This document shows positions 21,521 to 33,281 of a DNA stretch of 64,000 nucleotides, piece by piece. The notes below the pieces were generated by a model. That model was not told the DNA's origin, made no database searches, and saw nothing but the letters and a program-made list of their open reading frames with translations. Position 1 is the stretch's first letter. Each line of letters starts with the position of its first letter. The translations under genes were made by a program, and so were the position numbers. The stretch is from Adiantum capillus-veneris (taxonomy: Eukaryota; Streptophyta; Polypodiopsida; Polypodiales; Pteridaceae), in assembly GCA_014529385.2 (NCBI GenBank), contig CM043964.1:131357420-131421419 (forward strand). The letters run 5' to 3'.

Positions 21521-23536
21521 TGTCGAGAAATTTGCGGTCTTGCCAGGAAAGCACCGGGCTTATGGCTGTGTGAGTTTGTGAGAGAACTCAACAAAAACTA
21601 TATGAAGGAGTTAAACCATAGATGCCATGAAGACTAGGATTTGGAAAGAAGTGCAATCAAAGAAGACTCACTCTTTCTCTCTTGCACTCACACACACAAA
21701 GAAAGAACGCAAAAGAGAATGTCAAAACAATACGAAGATGAAAACATCAAGGCTATGGTCATATCTTATCATGGGTAATATGAAAGGGTTAATGGATGAG
21801 TTAATGGCATTTAATCTTGGCTGACCAAATAGGCTACGAATTGTTCTTTGGAATTGTAGTTTTGTGCTTACCATAATATATATATTTTGTCTAGTGATTG
21901 GGATTAATTGTGTGTACAAATCCTCTTGGTTCATAGCAAGATAACTACGCTTACATCAAAAGAAAAATTATAGTCTATGAGAGGTAGTATGATGGGATCC
22001 GGTGATAGAAGTATTTCATTGAGCCTTTCAGGGCCGAAGAGAAACACTATACGTTGTTGAAAGTGTATTTTACGGCTAATCCATACGTTAATTCTAATAG
22101 ATCGTACAGAGTGAAAGCGATAGAAATGATCATCATGTGGGTTATTCATCTAGGATAGTATGTGAGAAATGTAGATATGAGAGAAGTGAAGAGATGAGAA
22201 GTTTCCCTCCCAAGCCCTATTCTTGCCCGTAGGCAATAAGGATACTACGGGGAGAGATGTACCTGTAGCAAAGAGAACCTAGAGAGGATGAATTACTAAG
22301 AATGAGAGAGATAGGTTTGGTTAAGGAGATGAGATTAGATACATATATATATATATATATATATGTTGGATTAGAGATGAAAATGAAAACAACAAGAAAT
22401 CAAGAAAACATCAATGTAGAACACATCTTACTTGAAACCCTTCGGCACCATTATTGATGGGAGAGAGAAGAAGAGTGGATAATTCGACTTTGATTGATAC
22501 ACCAAGTGCAAGACCTTCTTTGATTAGAGTTGATCTTGCAAGGTTAGCTTGTTGCAAGAATGACTAGTCTCCCTCTAGGAGAAAGTGTAGGCTTAGGCTT
22601 ATGTTAATGGCTAAGTACAATTAGGCATTACTACTCACTCCCTCGAGAATTCCTCTCATCAATGGCTTGAATGCTTGAGTTCCTTCCAAGGAAGAAGAGG
22701 TCCCCTTTTATAGGTGAAGGGAACCCCCAAGGGTTTACACAAGAAGAGAGGAGCCAGTGTGAACAGGAATTGGAAAAGTTGGAAATGAGCTGTCCCTGCA
22801 TTATGTGGGCAGACTGGGGTCCAGTATTTTGATCATATCTCCTCAACCGTGGCTCCAAATAAAAAAGTAAAAATATGGGCAAAAACTGCAGCTCATTAGC
22901 TACGATTTTCATTTTAAAATCGTTTTCCAATTCGGATTGGAACCTTGTGTAAAAAATTCATCAAAATAGAGTCCATTTATGGCAGCAAAAGTCTTCATGT
23001 GGTCTCCTTAGCCTAGACTTTCATTTAATTCCAAAGGACACCTCATGCAATATGAAAGCATGACATTGCTCCTTGACAAAGTTTTGTAATCATGCTTGCA
23101 ATAATGCATTAAAATAAGTGTATCTTTGAAATCATGCCACCTAGTGTCCCACTAGGATTTGATTCTCTCCTAGTAGCTATTTAAAAAAGAAATATAAGAA
23201 AAGTATAAAAAATACATAGAATATATATATATTGGAGTTTACCCTAGATATAGGATCTAGCTAGGGTGTGAGATGATAATGAAATAGTAGAAATAAAGAA
23301 TCAATGCTTTTTGCCCCAAGTTAAAGAGGCGGAGCTATTGATGATTTTCCCATAGTATTTTCTGATGGTAAAGTAAGGATATGTTACCCTTGAGAAAAAT
23401 AATAGGATGAGATAGAACTTATTATTATACTTAAATATGCATATGTACACTATAGGAAATATAATTATGTATCTAAAAAAATACAAGATAGATCTTGTAG
23501 CATACGTTTCCACTATGTACGTGTCACAGCACGACA
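21521..23536 (-). repeat. 3' LTR of element E (left copy)
   Basis: Runs from TGTCGAGAAATTTGCGG to CGACA. It contains a (TA)n tract at about 22341-22364 and another short one near 23220-23230. No ORF here carries a domain. The right copy differs only at scattered bases (for example 21772 T versus C context, 22206 A versus T). Confidence 0.9.
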
Positions 23537-23549
23537 TCCACCCCCTCTA
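23537..23549 (-). other. polypurine tract of element E
   Basis: The minus strand reads AGAGGGGGTGGA directly before TGTCG. This is the same motif as in element D. Confidence 0.78.
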
Positions 23550-23594
23550 AACCTGCACATCCTCTGGTATGTGCCACATTGTATCTTTGTAAGA

Positions 23595-25226
23595 TTAGAC
23601 CTCTTGTACATCTTCCTTGTCTTTTTCTTCACTGGATGATTCCAGAGCTTCATGTTCACTTTGATCTTCACCTGTGTTTTTCTCTTCTTCCTCATCCATA
23701 TCTTCTAGATCATTGTCTCCTCTTCTCTTAAACATTTTAATCCTTTTTCCTGCAATGGGAATCTTTACTTCTGTACCATCTAGTTCAGACAAGCTGTAAG
23801 TAGCATTTTCATGCACATGCTTTACAACATACGATCCAAACCATCTTTTTGAGAACTTACGCATGACTGTGTGCTGGTTATCAAGGCTACTATCATACAC
23901 TAAAACCCATTCATCTTTGTCAATTGCTTTGCTCCTGAGTCGATGTCGCTTATCAAAATAGTCCTTGTTTTTCAACCTTGCATTTTTGAGTCATTCTTTT
24001 GCAGCTTCAATGTCTCCAGGTCTTCTCTCTAGCTGCCTTATACGCAGTGCAAGGAGATCTTCCCTACTAAGCCCCTCTTGCCAAGGTAGTACATTCCATG
24101 TGGGAATTGTATCCTCAATCGGCATCACTGGCTTTTGACACTCATAGTCTACCTTTCTCAAAGTCGTTGCTGACTGGAGTAACTCCTTTAGCTTTTTCAT
24201 GGATTTTACATGTGCTTCTGTCCATTTAAACTTTTGATTCTTTCTAAGCAGCTGATAAAGAGGATCAGCTACATGTGGAATCCAAATAACATAGAAGACA
24301 CATGCTCCCAGAAACCTTCTAACCTCAGTGATGCTAGTGCATTTTTCTTTCATTCTTTGGATGGCATCTACCTTTGATGGACAAGGTTTCCTACCATATG
24401 GCCCGCACATGTGCCCCACAATGAGCACTTCTTTGACACCAAACATAGACTTTTTCCCTAACAATGTAAGATTCACTTCTTCCAACCTAGACAAAATTTT
24501 ATCACAATCATTTATGTGATTTACCACAAACCTGCGACATCCCTTGAGATCCAAAGCTTCATCTTTGTCACTTTCTTCACATCCTTTGATAGGCAAATCA
24601 TCAATGAAAGGCATTGTGATTTGAAGAATAAAGTCACGTAAGACCTTATTCATCCCATTCATCATATGTGCAACCGAGTTGGTTGCTCCCTGTGGCAAGG
24701 TACACATCCTTACCAAACCCAAAGGTGTCCTCATGGTTGTCAAGTCTCTGCTTTCGATTGCAAGCTGAAATTGATCATACCCTGAGTAGAGATCCCCCAT
24801 TGAGTAGATTGCCCTCCCCGCAAACGCCTCTGCAAATTCATCCACAATTGGACCTGTACCTACATTTCTAATTGTCACCTTGTTCACTGGTTGCATATCT
24901 TGGATGAAGCGTAGAGAACCATTCTTCTTTGGAACTGTGAACCACCTGTTTGAGTATGGAGCACAAGAAGGCTCCAAGATTCCCATTTTGATTTTCTCAT
25001 TCAGTAGCTCTACTAACTTTGGCAAATGAGCCTTTGGAACCGGAATAGGCCGCAGATTCCAAGGCACATGAGGTATTGTGAAAATTACCATAGGAGCTAC
25101 AATATAAGGATTAACACATCCTATCTCATGTGGCTCAAATGCAAAAGCCTTACCATGCTTTGAAAGCATTTCTTTGAAGCACTTTGTCTCCTCCTGTGTT
25201 AGAAACTCCTCGCAACCAATCTGCAA
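23595..25226 (-). pseudogene. element E reverse transcriptase fused by deletion to integrase tail
   Basis: From 25226 leftwards. RT fingers carry VPKKNGSLRFIQDMQPVNKVT, the palm carries DLYSGYDQFQLAIESRDLT, LPQGATNSVAHMM and the active-site FIDDLPIKG (normally YVDD or FIDD), followed by VGHMCGPYGRKPCPSK and the thumb RRFLGACVFYVIWIPHVADPL. RNase H begins (TLRKVDYECQKPV, about 24150) but passes straight into IPTWNVLPWQEGLSREDLL, the segment after the integrase core. RNase H and integrase core, roughly 1.5 kb, are therefore missing. A TGA at 23988-23990 interrupts the C-terminal domain, which continues to 23595 with WVLVYDSSLDNQ, KRWFGSYVVKHV, ELDGT and AGKRIKMFKRR, then an acidic Glu-rich tail. 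Confidence 0.85.
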
Positions 25227-25265
25227 CTCTTGAAAGGACTCCTTTGTGAAGGTATGCCCGATTTT

Positions 25266-28147
25266 TTAAGGATTCCTCAAACTTGGTTGTAAAGAAGCCT
25301 GCTCAATCTTTTCCCTGTTGTTGGGTGGTAAGGGTGAAGCTGCTGGTTTCACCTTCTTTGCTACACTCTTGTATTTAGTTTCAACATGGACTTCTGGGCC
25401 AACTGTTTGGCTTTCTTTAAAGGCTTCTATTACTTGATACATTTCCATAGAGCAAACTTCCACAACTTCATTTTCAAGATGCAAATTAGACCCCATTATA
25501 GCATCAAGCTCACCCATAGTATCTACAAAAGAAACTTGTTCACACAAACCCAAAACATTTTCAGTAGGCTTTAGCAACCCACTCTTTTTCATGCCTATTT
25601 GTACATTATGCACATATTGCCTCTCATATCTCTTCAAATCTTCAAGTTTTGTAAAACATACTGATCCATTCCTTGTTACCAAGGAGCTCATTGAGAAAGT
25701 TTCACCTATTTTTGGATCAGGCGAGACCCTTTTTCTTTCTGTACCACTGCAATCCCGCTTTACAATGGTACTTGGCAAAAACCCATCATTTCTCTATGAT
25801 CATGAAACTCTTTGCTTACCTTTGGTAGGGGATGTTCTCTGAGGTTGTCACGATTTCTTTCATGGTTTACACAAACTGTGAGAAATTGGACAGCACGTTT
25901 ATCATCTTTGCTACGTATCCTAGCATATGCTGAACCATCGTCCATTACCTTTGTTTCCATTCGAACTCCCACAATGTAGGGTTGTCCAAGGATGAGATGA
26001 TATGAAGATGTATCCTATACAAAGAAGTTTTGGTCAATCTTTACATCACCTATTGTTACCTTCACACCTGGACATGCTGCATACAATTCACCGGATGAAT
26101 TGTTTGCCACTTTTACCATCCAGCCATGATCTGTGTCCATCGGCCATTTGCACTTGTTGTAGAGACTCTTTGACATTATGTTTATTTCTGAACCATGGTC
26201 AATCAAGGCAACAAATGGCTCTTCAAGATCAAATACCTTGACCAAAGTTTCTGTAGTATCCCTTGCCCAATAACTTCGTGAATAGTAACTCCTAGGAATA
26301 TCTTCAACTTCTTCATCATCATTTGAGAAATACACTTGCTTCACTCTCCCACTAGATTGGTAGCATCCTACCACAGCTCCATCATTCTCCTTATTTTGCA
26401 GTTGCATCCCTTGTGTCTTCGAGGTTTCCCCTTCAACCTGTGGACGAGAAACTTCAGCAAGGGTTTGCCTCTTCCTCTTGATGATGTCAATGATCTCCTC
26501 GTGGAATTCACGCTTTGCAATGCCAAGAACTTCTCCCACAGTGAACTCAATCTTGCTATTCAAGATCCTTTCCTCCAAGACTTTCTTTAAATCTGTAGCA
26601 ACCTCAATATCAGATTGTAGTTTATAAGTTGGGCCTTTTGTCTTGCCTTTTGTTGGCTCTTTCTTATTTCCTGTTGTAGAATCCTCCATGAGTACTTCAG
26701 GCGGAGATGCTCCTTTTGTTGAGGGTGTTTGAGAAGGAATTGAGTCACTTCTTCCCCCAGTTCTAGAAGCTCTTTTTGATGGTCCTTCATCAGCATTCTC
26801 ACGTCTGCGCTTCTCTTCTACAATTGCCTCATTTTGTTGGCATTTTGTAATGTAGGCATGCACTGACAATGAGTTCACTGGATCATTCCATCTTGTTTCT
26901 AGACGTATGCAATCACCTGCTTCATGTAGAATCTCATTTGTAAGCTTTCCCTTTTTAGCTAATTGCATGACATTTGGCCAAATTTGACCATGATGGTCAC
27001 TCACCTCTTCATCACAAAAATGCTCAATTTTTACTCCATAAGTAGCTGCCTCAACTGAAGAGGTGGCATGCTTATTTGCCATATCTTCAACTAAGGTTTG
27101 CATTCCCCCCTTCCCAAAGTTAGTTCTCAAGGGTAAACCTGTCTCTCTTAAGTGGATTTTACCATCCTTAAAAAAGACAACATCTTTTGACAAAGCATCA
27201 CTAAAATCATCACAATCCCTTCTTACATGGTCTGTACTATCACACCAAATACATCTATTAACAAACCCTTCTTTGGGCTGTTGTCTTTGCCTAGGAAGTG
27301 GCCCTGATGGTTGGCCTTTTTCTTCAAGCTTTGCAAACTTCACCTTCAAGTCACGCACTCCCTTCACAAGCTCATCTAGCATGGACTCATCAAACTTAGG
27401 AGCGATAAAAGTAGGCTTTACCATTTTGTCAGAAGTTGAGGTGAAAGGACTTGTAGTTTTTACTACCATCTTGTCCCTTCTTCTTTGTCGTTTGGCAAGC
27501 AGTGAGACAGCACCTTCAACCTCATTCCAGTCGGTCTTTAGTCCTTGCTCAGCATCTTTATCTTCAAGAAGAAGCTCCAAATTTTCTTGAAACTCTTTAC
27601 CTGCAGCTTGTAAGAAAAGATCTGTCTTCTCTGCATCTAGTGTGGCCCTTTCTGTCCTAGTGAGTTGTGCATAGCGCCGCTCAAATTCCCTAAGTAGCTC
27701 TGTTATTGATAGTCCTTGCTTTGGCTTGACTACCCATTCTAAGAATGTCCTTTTGGTCACTCTCTCTGAGTCCTCCATGAAATATTCCTCCTTTAAAGCT
27801 ACTTTGAGTTCTTCCCAATTTGTCCCATGTCCATCTTTAATTTCCCTAACATGCTCCCTAATTTCTGGAGCAACAACTAGCTCAAAGCTTTGAATCATCT
27901 CACCTTCTGACACGCGATGCAGCTCCATGTCCTTCACATACTCGCGTAAGTACTTGGTTACATCTTTGCCATTGAACTGATCCATTCTGTTGACGACCGC
28001 TTGTATGGCCTTCGTTGCTGAAATCTCCCTTCTTTCAGTAGCATGTTGTTGTTGCATGAACATTGCAAATGCTTGAAACATTTGCATTGTTGCTGGGTCA
28101 AAATGCATACCCTGTTGCTCAACATGATCACCCATGGTTACCCACAA
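25266..28147 (-). pseudogene. element E gag-protease
   Basis: From about 28147 leftwards, 710 codons open to TAG at 26015. Capsid helices come first (QFNGKDVTKYLREYVKDMEL, FLEWVVKPKQGLSITELLREF). A CCHC zinc knuckle CIWCDSTDHVRRDC lies near 27240-27280, then a Lys/Glu-rich linker. A retropepsin-like domain carries LIDHGSEINIMSKSLY (about 26190), with DHG where DSG or DTG is usual. After the TAG (Gln expected: FFV-stop-DTSSYHLILGQPYI) the frame continues to 25760, then shifts near 25770 to 25778-25266, which leads to RT after a TAA at 25266-25268. The length and order fit a gypsy gag-pol. The conceptual start may be the ATG a few codons further in (MGDHVEQQ). Confidence 0.82.
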
Positions 28148-28162
28148 ACTCTCACCCTAGCA

Positions 28163-28182
28163 GATTCGCGTCAGGTTCACCA
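28163..28182 (-). other. primer-binding site of element E, tRNA-Trp type
   Basis: The plus strand GATTCGCGTCAGGTTCACCA matches the plant tRNA-Trp 3' end at 18 of 20 positions. It is separated from the LTR start at 28189 by AAAATA. It is a primer site, not a tRNA gene, since no cloverleaf surrounds it. Confidence 0.82.
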
Positions 28183-28188
28183 AAAATA

Positions 28189-30205
28189 TGTCGAGAAATT
28201 TGCGGTCTTGCCAGGAAAGCACCGGGCTTATGGCTGTGAGAGTTTGTGAGAGAACTCAACAAAAACTATATGAAGGAGTTAAACCATAGATGCCATGAAG
28301 ACTAGGGTTTGGAAAGAAGTGCAATCAAAGAAGACTCACTCTTTCTCTCTTGCACTCACACACACAAAGAAAGAACGCAAAAGAGAATGTCAAAACAATA
28401 CGAAGATGAAAACATCAAGGCTATGGTCATATCGTATCATGGGTAATATGAAAGGGTTAATGGATGAGTTAATGGCATTCAATCTTGACTGACCAAATAG
28501 GCTACGAATTGTTCTTTGGAATTGTAGTTTTGTGCTTACCATAATATATATATTTTGTCTAGTGATTGGGATTAATTGTGTGTACAAATTCTCTTGGTTC
28601 ATAGCAAGATAACTACGCTTACATCAAAAGAAAAATTATAGTCTATGAGAGGTAGTATGATGGGATCCGGTGATAGAAGTATTTCATTGAGCCTTTCAGG
28701 GCCGAAGAAAAACACTATACGTTGTTGAAAGTGTATTTTACGGCTAATCCATACGTTAATTCTAATAGATCGTACAGAGTGAAAGCGATAGAAATGATCA
28801 TCATGTGGGTTATTCATCTAGGATAGTATGTGAGAAATGTAGATATGAGAGAAGTGAAGAGATGAGATGTTTCCCTCCCAAGCCCTATTCTTGCCCGTAG
28901 GCAATAAGGATACTACGGGGAGAGATGTACATGTAGCAAAGAGAACCTAGAGAGGATGAATTACTAAGAATGAGAGAGATAGGTTTGGTTAAGGAGATGA
29001 GATTAGATACATATATATATATATATATATATGTTGGATTAGAGATGAAAATGAAAACAACAAGAAATCAAGAAAACATCAATGTAGAACACATCTTACT
29101 TGAAACCCTTCGGCACCATTATTGATGGGAGAGAGAAGAAGAGTGGATAATTCGACTTTGATTGATACACCAAGTGCAAGACCTTCTTTGATTAGAGTTG
29201 ATCTTGCAAGGTTAGCTTGTTGCAAGAATGACTAGTCTCCCTCTAGGAGAAAGTGTAGGCTTAGGCTTATGTTAATGGCTAAGTACAATTAGGCATTACT
29301 ACTCACTCCCTCGAGAATTCCTCTCATCAATGGCTTGAATGCTTGAGTTCCTTCCAAGGAAGAAGAGGTCTCCTTTTATAGGTGAAGGGAACCCCCAAGG
29401 GTTTACACAAGAAGAGAGGAGCCAGTGTGAACAGGAATTGGAAAAGTTGGAAATGAGCTGTCCCTGCATTATGTGGGCAGACTGGGGTCCTGTATTTTGA
29501 TCATATCTCCTCAACCATGGCTCCAAATAAAAAAGTAAAAATATGGGCAAAAACTTCAGCTCATTAGCTACGATTTTCATTTTAAAATCGTTTTCCAATT
29601 CGGATTGGAACCTTGTGTAAAAAGTTCATCAAAATAGGGTCCATGTATGGCAGCAAAAGTCTTCATGTGGTCTCCTTAGCCTAGACTTTCATTTAATTCC
29701 AACGGACACCTCATGCCATATGAAAGCATGACATTGCTCCTTGACAAAGTTTTGTAATCATGCTTGCAATAATGCATTAAAATAAGTGTATCTTTGAAAT
29801 CATGCCACCTAGTGTCCCACTAGGATTTGATTCTCTCATAGTAGCTATTTAAAAAGAAATATAAGAAAAGTATAAAAAATACATAGAATATATATATATT
29901 GGAGTTTACCCTAGATATAGGATCTAGCTAGGGTGTGAGATGATAATGAAATAGTAGAAATAAAGAATCAATGCTTTTTGCCCCAAGTTAAAGAGGCGGA
30001 GCTATTGATGCTTTTCCCATAGTATTTTCTGATGGTAAAGTAAGGATATGTTATCCTTGAGAAAAATAATAGGATGAGATAGAAGGCTTATTATTATACT
30101 TAAATATGCATATCTACATTATAGGAAATATAATTATGTATCTAAAAAAATACGAGATAGATCTGGTAGCATACGTTCCCACTATGTACGTGTCACAGCA
30201 CGACA
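28189..30205 (-). repeat. 5' LTR of element E (right copy)
   Basis: Same content and ends as 21521-23536. It includes the (TA)n tract at about 29009-29032. It ends CGACA, followed by the GCGT duplication. Confidence 0.9.
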
Positions 30206-30209
30206 GCGT

Positions 30210-30220
30210 CGGGTTCACCA
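30210..30220 (-). other. right half of element D primer-binding site
   Basis: CGGGTTCACCA, the CCA-proximal part of the tRNA-Trp-like sequence, is separated from its other half by the whole of element E. Confidence 0.72.
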
Positions 30221-30224
30221 AAGA

Positions 30225-30949
30225 TTTTGGGGATAATGTGTTCGAAACGTGAGCCGGGCAGGCGCCGGGCCTCTGGCTGTGGGAGATGCGAGAGACTAGA
30301 ACCAAGACATAAAGCAAAAGACTCTGAAAACACCTTAAATGCTTAAAAATTGACAGCCGGAATGTTTTAAGCTGCTAATGATTAGCCGAAGTGAAATTGA
30401 ATTACAAATATTTGCTGTTAACGGCACTGATGGTGTTAGGAGAGTTTAATGCTCTCAAATTAGATCACGACTGTAAATTTCTCACTTATGCCTACCATTA
30501 GATCCATTTGAAGATGATCAGGACGTACATATCCGGTAAAATTCCCTGCTTGATGATGCCCTTGTAATTCCCAATTATGGTAGAGCGATGTTTTTCTCTC
30601 TCCTAGTTATCTTACCGCTCCCTTATCTTGCTAGTTAACCCCTAGACTCCCTGAATGACTGCCGAGTTTTGACATCTGCTCTTGCCAAACTTCACTCGCC
30701 TTATCTTTTCCTTGCCGGGATCTGCTTATCTGCTCTTGCCAAACTTCTCTCGCCTTATCTTTCCCTTGCTGGGAAATTCTTATCTACTCTTGCCAAGCAC
30801 CCTTCTCGTTATTGAACTAAGTCGAGGTCGAGGACGAGAGAGACTTCGATCTTGCTTCTTCTCCTGATTGCCTTGCTTACCTTATTTCACTTGATTACGG
30901 CCGAGAGAGGGATAGGAAACTCCTTGCTTTGATTGGAGATCGGGGGGGG

Positions 30950-31012
<63 letters not shown>

Positions 31013-31018
31013 CCTTGC
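30225..31018 (-). repeat. 5' LTR of element D (truncated right copy)
   Basis: Matches 16777-17560 in order, through the TCTGCTCTTGCC-type repeats and into a GA tract (30952-31008, preceded by a run of G). After the GA tract the two copies share no sequence, so about 1.4 kb of this LTR is missing. The next sequence is gene X. Confidence 0.75.
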
Positions 31019-31051
31019 TTGATTGGATTGGAGCTATGCTTGGTTGGCCAG

Positions 31052-33281
31052 GATCCGAAGCTCCTATGTGATGATGATTTCTCAGATGAGGAGTGGCTTA
31101 GTGTATGGATTTACAAGCGCCACCAAAAGGAGAAGATGCATTTAAAAGGGCTGAGGCCTGAAATGTATGAAGAATGTCTCCTGCTATACCACAAAGTATA
31201 TCAGGGAACTCCCCCAAACAACGAGGTAGGCGTGCGTTTTGCACATGGATTTACTTGGCAGAAGTGCAAGGCCGCTGAAGATTCTGAAGGTTTAGTTGCA
31301 TGGGCTGTGTATGCTGAAGGTGTTATCAAAATGTTATGCCAATAGAAAACTTTAAATAGGAAATTGGAGAAATGGAGGTCCACAAACGGTCCATGTCTTG
31401 GAAGCGAGTGGAAATTTAATGCCGAAAATATGCCTAATTACACTGACAGTAGTGGCACAGGCTTTGACTGGCAGACATACTCAGGTGGACATCAATTTTC
31501 AGGGCAGGCTAAGGATGAATTTCTAAAGAAGCAGGCCTTTGGCTCGATGGAAACATTTGGAATGTCAAATGTTTCCTCGACTACATTTTCTGCGTCAACG
31601 GCTGATGTAGCAGCTATTTCTAGCATGAAGGCTAATGCTGCTGAAAAGTTAAAAGAGAAGTAGCAATGTCTCGAAGCAATAAAAATTGCTTTAGATCAAT
31701 CAAAGACAAAGAGAGATGAGCAGGTTGGTTTGATGCGAGGCACCGCCAAGATCCTAGAGAGACTGAACAAGGATATGAAGGAACTCAAGTTGCATAAGGC
31801 TAGGCTTGTACCAAACGAGGAAGCAATGGCAAAGCTTGAGACCTTGATTCAAATCAGAAAGGAGGCTCTCAAAGACATAGGACTTGATATTGAAGTGCAC
31901 AATCTCGATAACCTAGGTGAAGAGGCAGCACAATTATTATAGGTATGTAAGCTTCATTGATTCACCTAGTAGTAGTTGATATTACTTAAAAGTGGTTGAA
32001 CTCTAATTAGGAAAAAATGGTTAGAGACCATTTTATATGGTAAAAGACCACTTAAATGTGTTTATAGAACACTCTTAAGTGGTACCACATAAAGTGATGA
32101 AGACTCTTGAAAGTAATGCACAAACACTTATACTGTTTTATAAAGTACGCAGTGCTATTTTTTTACAGGGTCAGCATGACACTTTGTTATGGGAAGTAGA
32201 AGTGGCGACAGGGCATCTTCGATTTGTGGAAACGATTATTAATTTGTTAAAGTCAAGAATGCCTATCCTTCCTGTCAGGCCGCCTATTCATTTGGGATCG
32301 GACAATAGCTGTGTGTAGTTAGGTGATTGTGTTGCTTGTGGGATGTCTATCATGCAGATTGTTGTTACCGGTGTCTACATGCTCCGGTGTCAACATCCGT
32401 ATCACCCACTTTGTTTTGTAACTGCCTGTAAGTCTGCCAGCCAGTGTCTATTTCATGGATGTGAGGAACCTTTAAAAGATGCTTCGAAGTTGTTGGCACC
32501 TGGAGAGGCAAACATGGATGAGCATGTTGGTACAGGTAATCGATGTTTTTATACCTTATGATATGAAGCTGATTGTAGATTCATTTCTTGACCATTTTGT
32601 TTCTTTTCTCCATGTAATTGCAGAGAAAGATCCAATGGAAGGCATCTTTGGATCTCCTGTTGATGGAATTGGTAATATTCTGTGGAACATTCTTCTCTTT
32701 TAATGTTCACATAACTTAATATTGAGTATTATTACATTTTCTTTTATGTAGCACACTCCCAAGCTGGGTCATCACGCAAGCCCAATATTGATAGCATGTG
32801 TGGTGGGTGCGGGGATAAGAATGCATCCCAGAAACAAGCAGGTGAAGACACTCCGGACCAACAAAAGGCAAAAAAAAGGGCTGAAAAAAGAGCAGATGTA
32901 GTGGGAGCTGAAGGTGACGCATCCAAGGAGTCAGCCGAGGTGCCTCTGAAGCCAGAACCTGCAATGAACAAGGACGTAGAGGACGATGAAAAATCATCTG
33001 AGAAGTCAATTGAAAAGGATACAACAGTGAACTTGTCTGATGAGGACTCATAACTTCTTATTTCAGAGGTTTGTGCAGAGATTTTTGGGCGTAGGAAAAA
33101 GAGGAGCCACACTGTAGAGCGCGCCACACCAAAGAAAAAAGCTAAGGTTGCATCCGAGCCTCCATAGCCTACTCCAGGAGGTAAAAAATCCAAGGAGCCT
33201 TCATCTATTCGGAAAAAGACTAACCTCCAAGCACCCAACCTTAAACCTCCCAAACCAAAGTCCCGCAAGAAACTTTTGTAG
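31052..33281 (+). pseudogene. gene X: coiled-coil, RING-like finger protein, multi-exon, stop-ridden
   Basis: I infer four exons: 31052-31942, 32169-32535, 32624-32671 and 32752-33281. Introns have GT-AG ends (GTATGT...TTTACAG; GTAATC...TTGCAG; GTAATA...TATGTAG), and reading phase is kept across all of them. The protein has an N-terminal part with PNNEVGVRFAHGFTW, a Gly/Ser/Thr segment, a coiled coil (ILERLNKDMKELKLHKARL), a Cys/His finger (CVACG, then CQHPYHPLCF, then further Cys) and a basic nuclear-type tail (GRRKKRSHTVE, PKKKAK). Stops are TAG at 31343, 31661, 31940, 32316 and 33165, and TAA at 33051; Gln would fit each. The first exon starts beside a truncated LTR, so the 5' end is probably lost. 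The finger resembles RING-H2 but with unusual last spacings. Function is unknown. Confidence 0.62.

Larger units (their letters stand above)
21521..30205 (-). mobile_element. element E: Ty3/gypsy retrotransposon, about 8.7 kb
   Basis: Two LTRs of 2.0 kb (21521-23536 and 28189-30205), each with TGTCG/CGACA ends, are flanked by the 4-bp duplication GCGT (21517-21520 and 30206-30209). The primer site (28163-28182) matches tRNA-Trp. The polypurine tract is at 23537-23549. Gag-protease-RT and an integrase tail lie between. The coding region has several stops and a frameshift, and RNase H plus the integrase core are deleted. The LTR copies are very similar by eye, so the insertion is among the younger events here. 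It is inserted in the primer site of element D. Confidence 0.9.
16777..31018 (-). mobile_element. element D: pol-less LTR retrotransposon, host of element E
   Basis: Direct repeats 16777-17560 and 30225-31018 mark the two LTRs (TGTCGGGGATAATG on the left; the first four bases are mutated to TTTT on the right). The left LTR runs on to CGACA at 18992. The polypurine tract at 18993-19005 and the tRNA-Trp-type primer site (split between 21511-21520 and 30210-30220) show that the element runs leftwards. The interior (19600-21490) encodes gag-like and acidic sequence but no RT or integrase. Element E sits inside the primer site with a 4-bp GCGT duplication. The right LTR is cut short in a GA microsatellite near 31018. 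Confidence 0.8.

Noticed and set aside
27063-27590. Plus-strand protein of 175 residues
   Set aside because: It is antisense to the zinc-knuckle part of element E gag, where the minus-strand frame has clear gag features; the plus-strand product has none.
28163-28182. tRNA-Trp gene
   Set aside because: Only the 3' 20 bases of the tRNA are present, directly next to an LTR end. There is no anticodon arm or D-arm; it is a primer-binding site. The same holds for 30210-30220 and the tRNA-Asp match at 3223-3241.
31343-33167. Alternative genetic code with TAG read as Gln
   Set aside because: Six stops in gene X fit Gln, which is tempting. But TGA and TAA stops plus frameshifts occur in neighbouring elements, and C-to-T decay of methylated CAG explains the bias without a new code.
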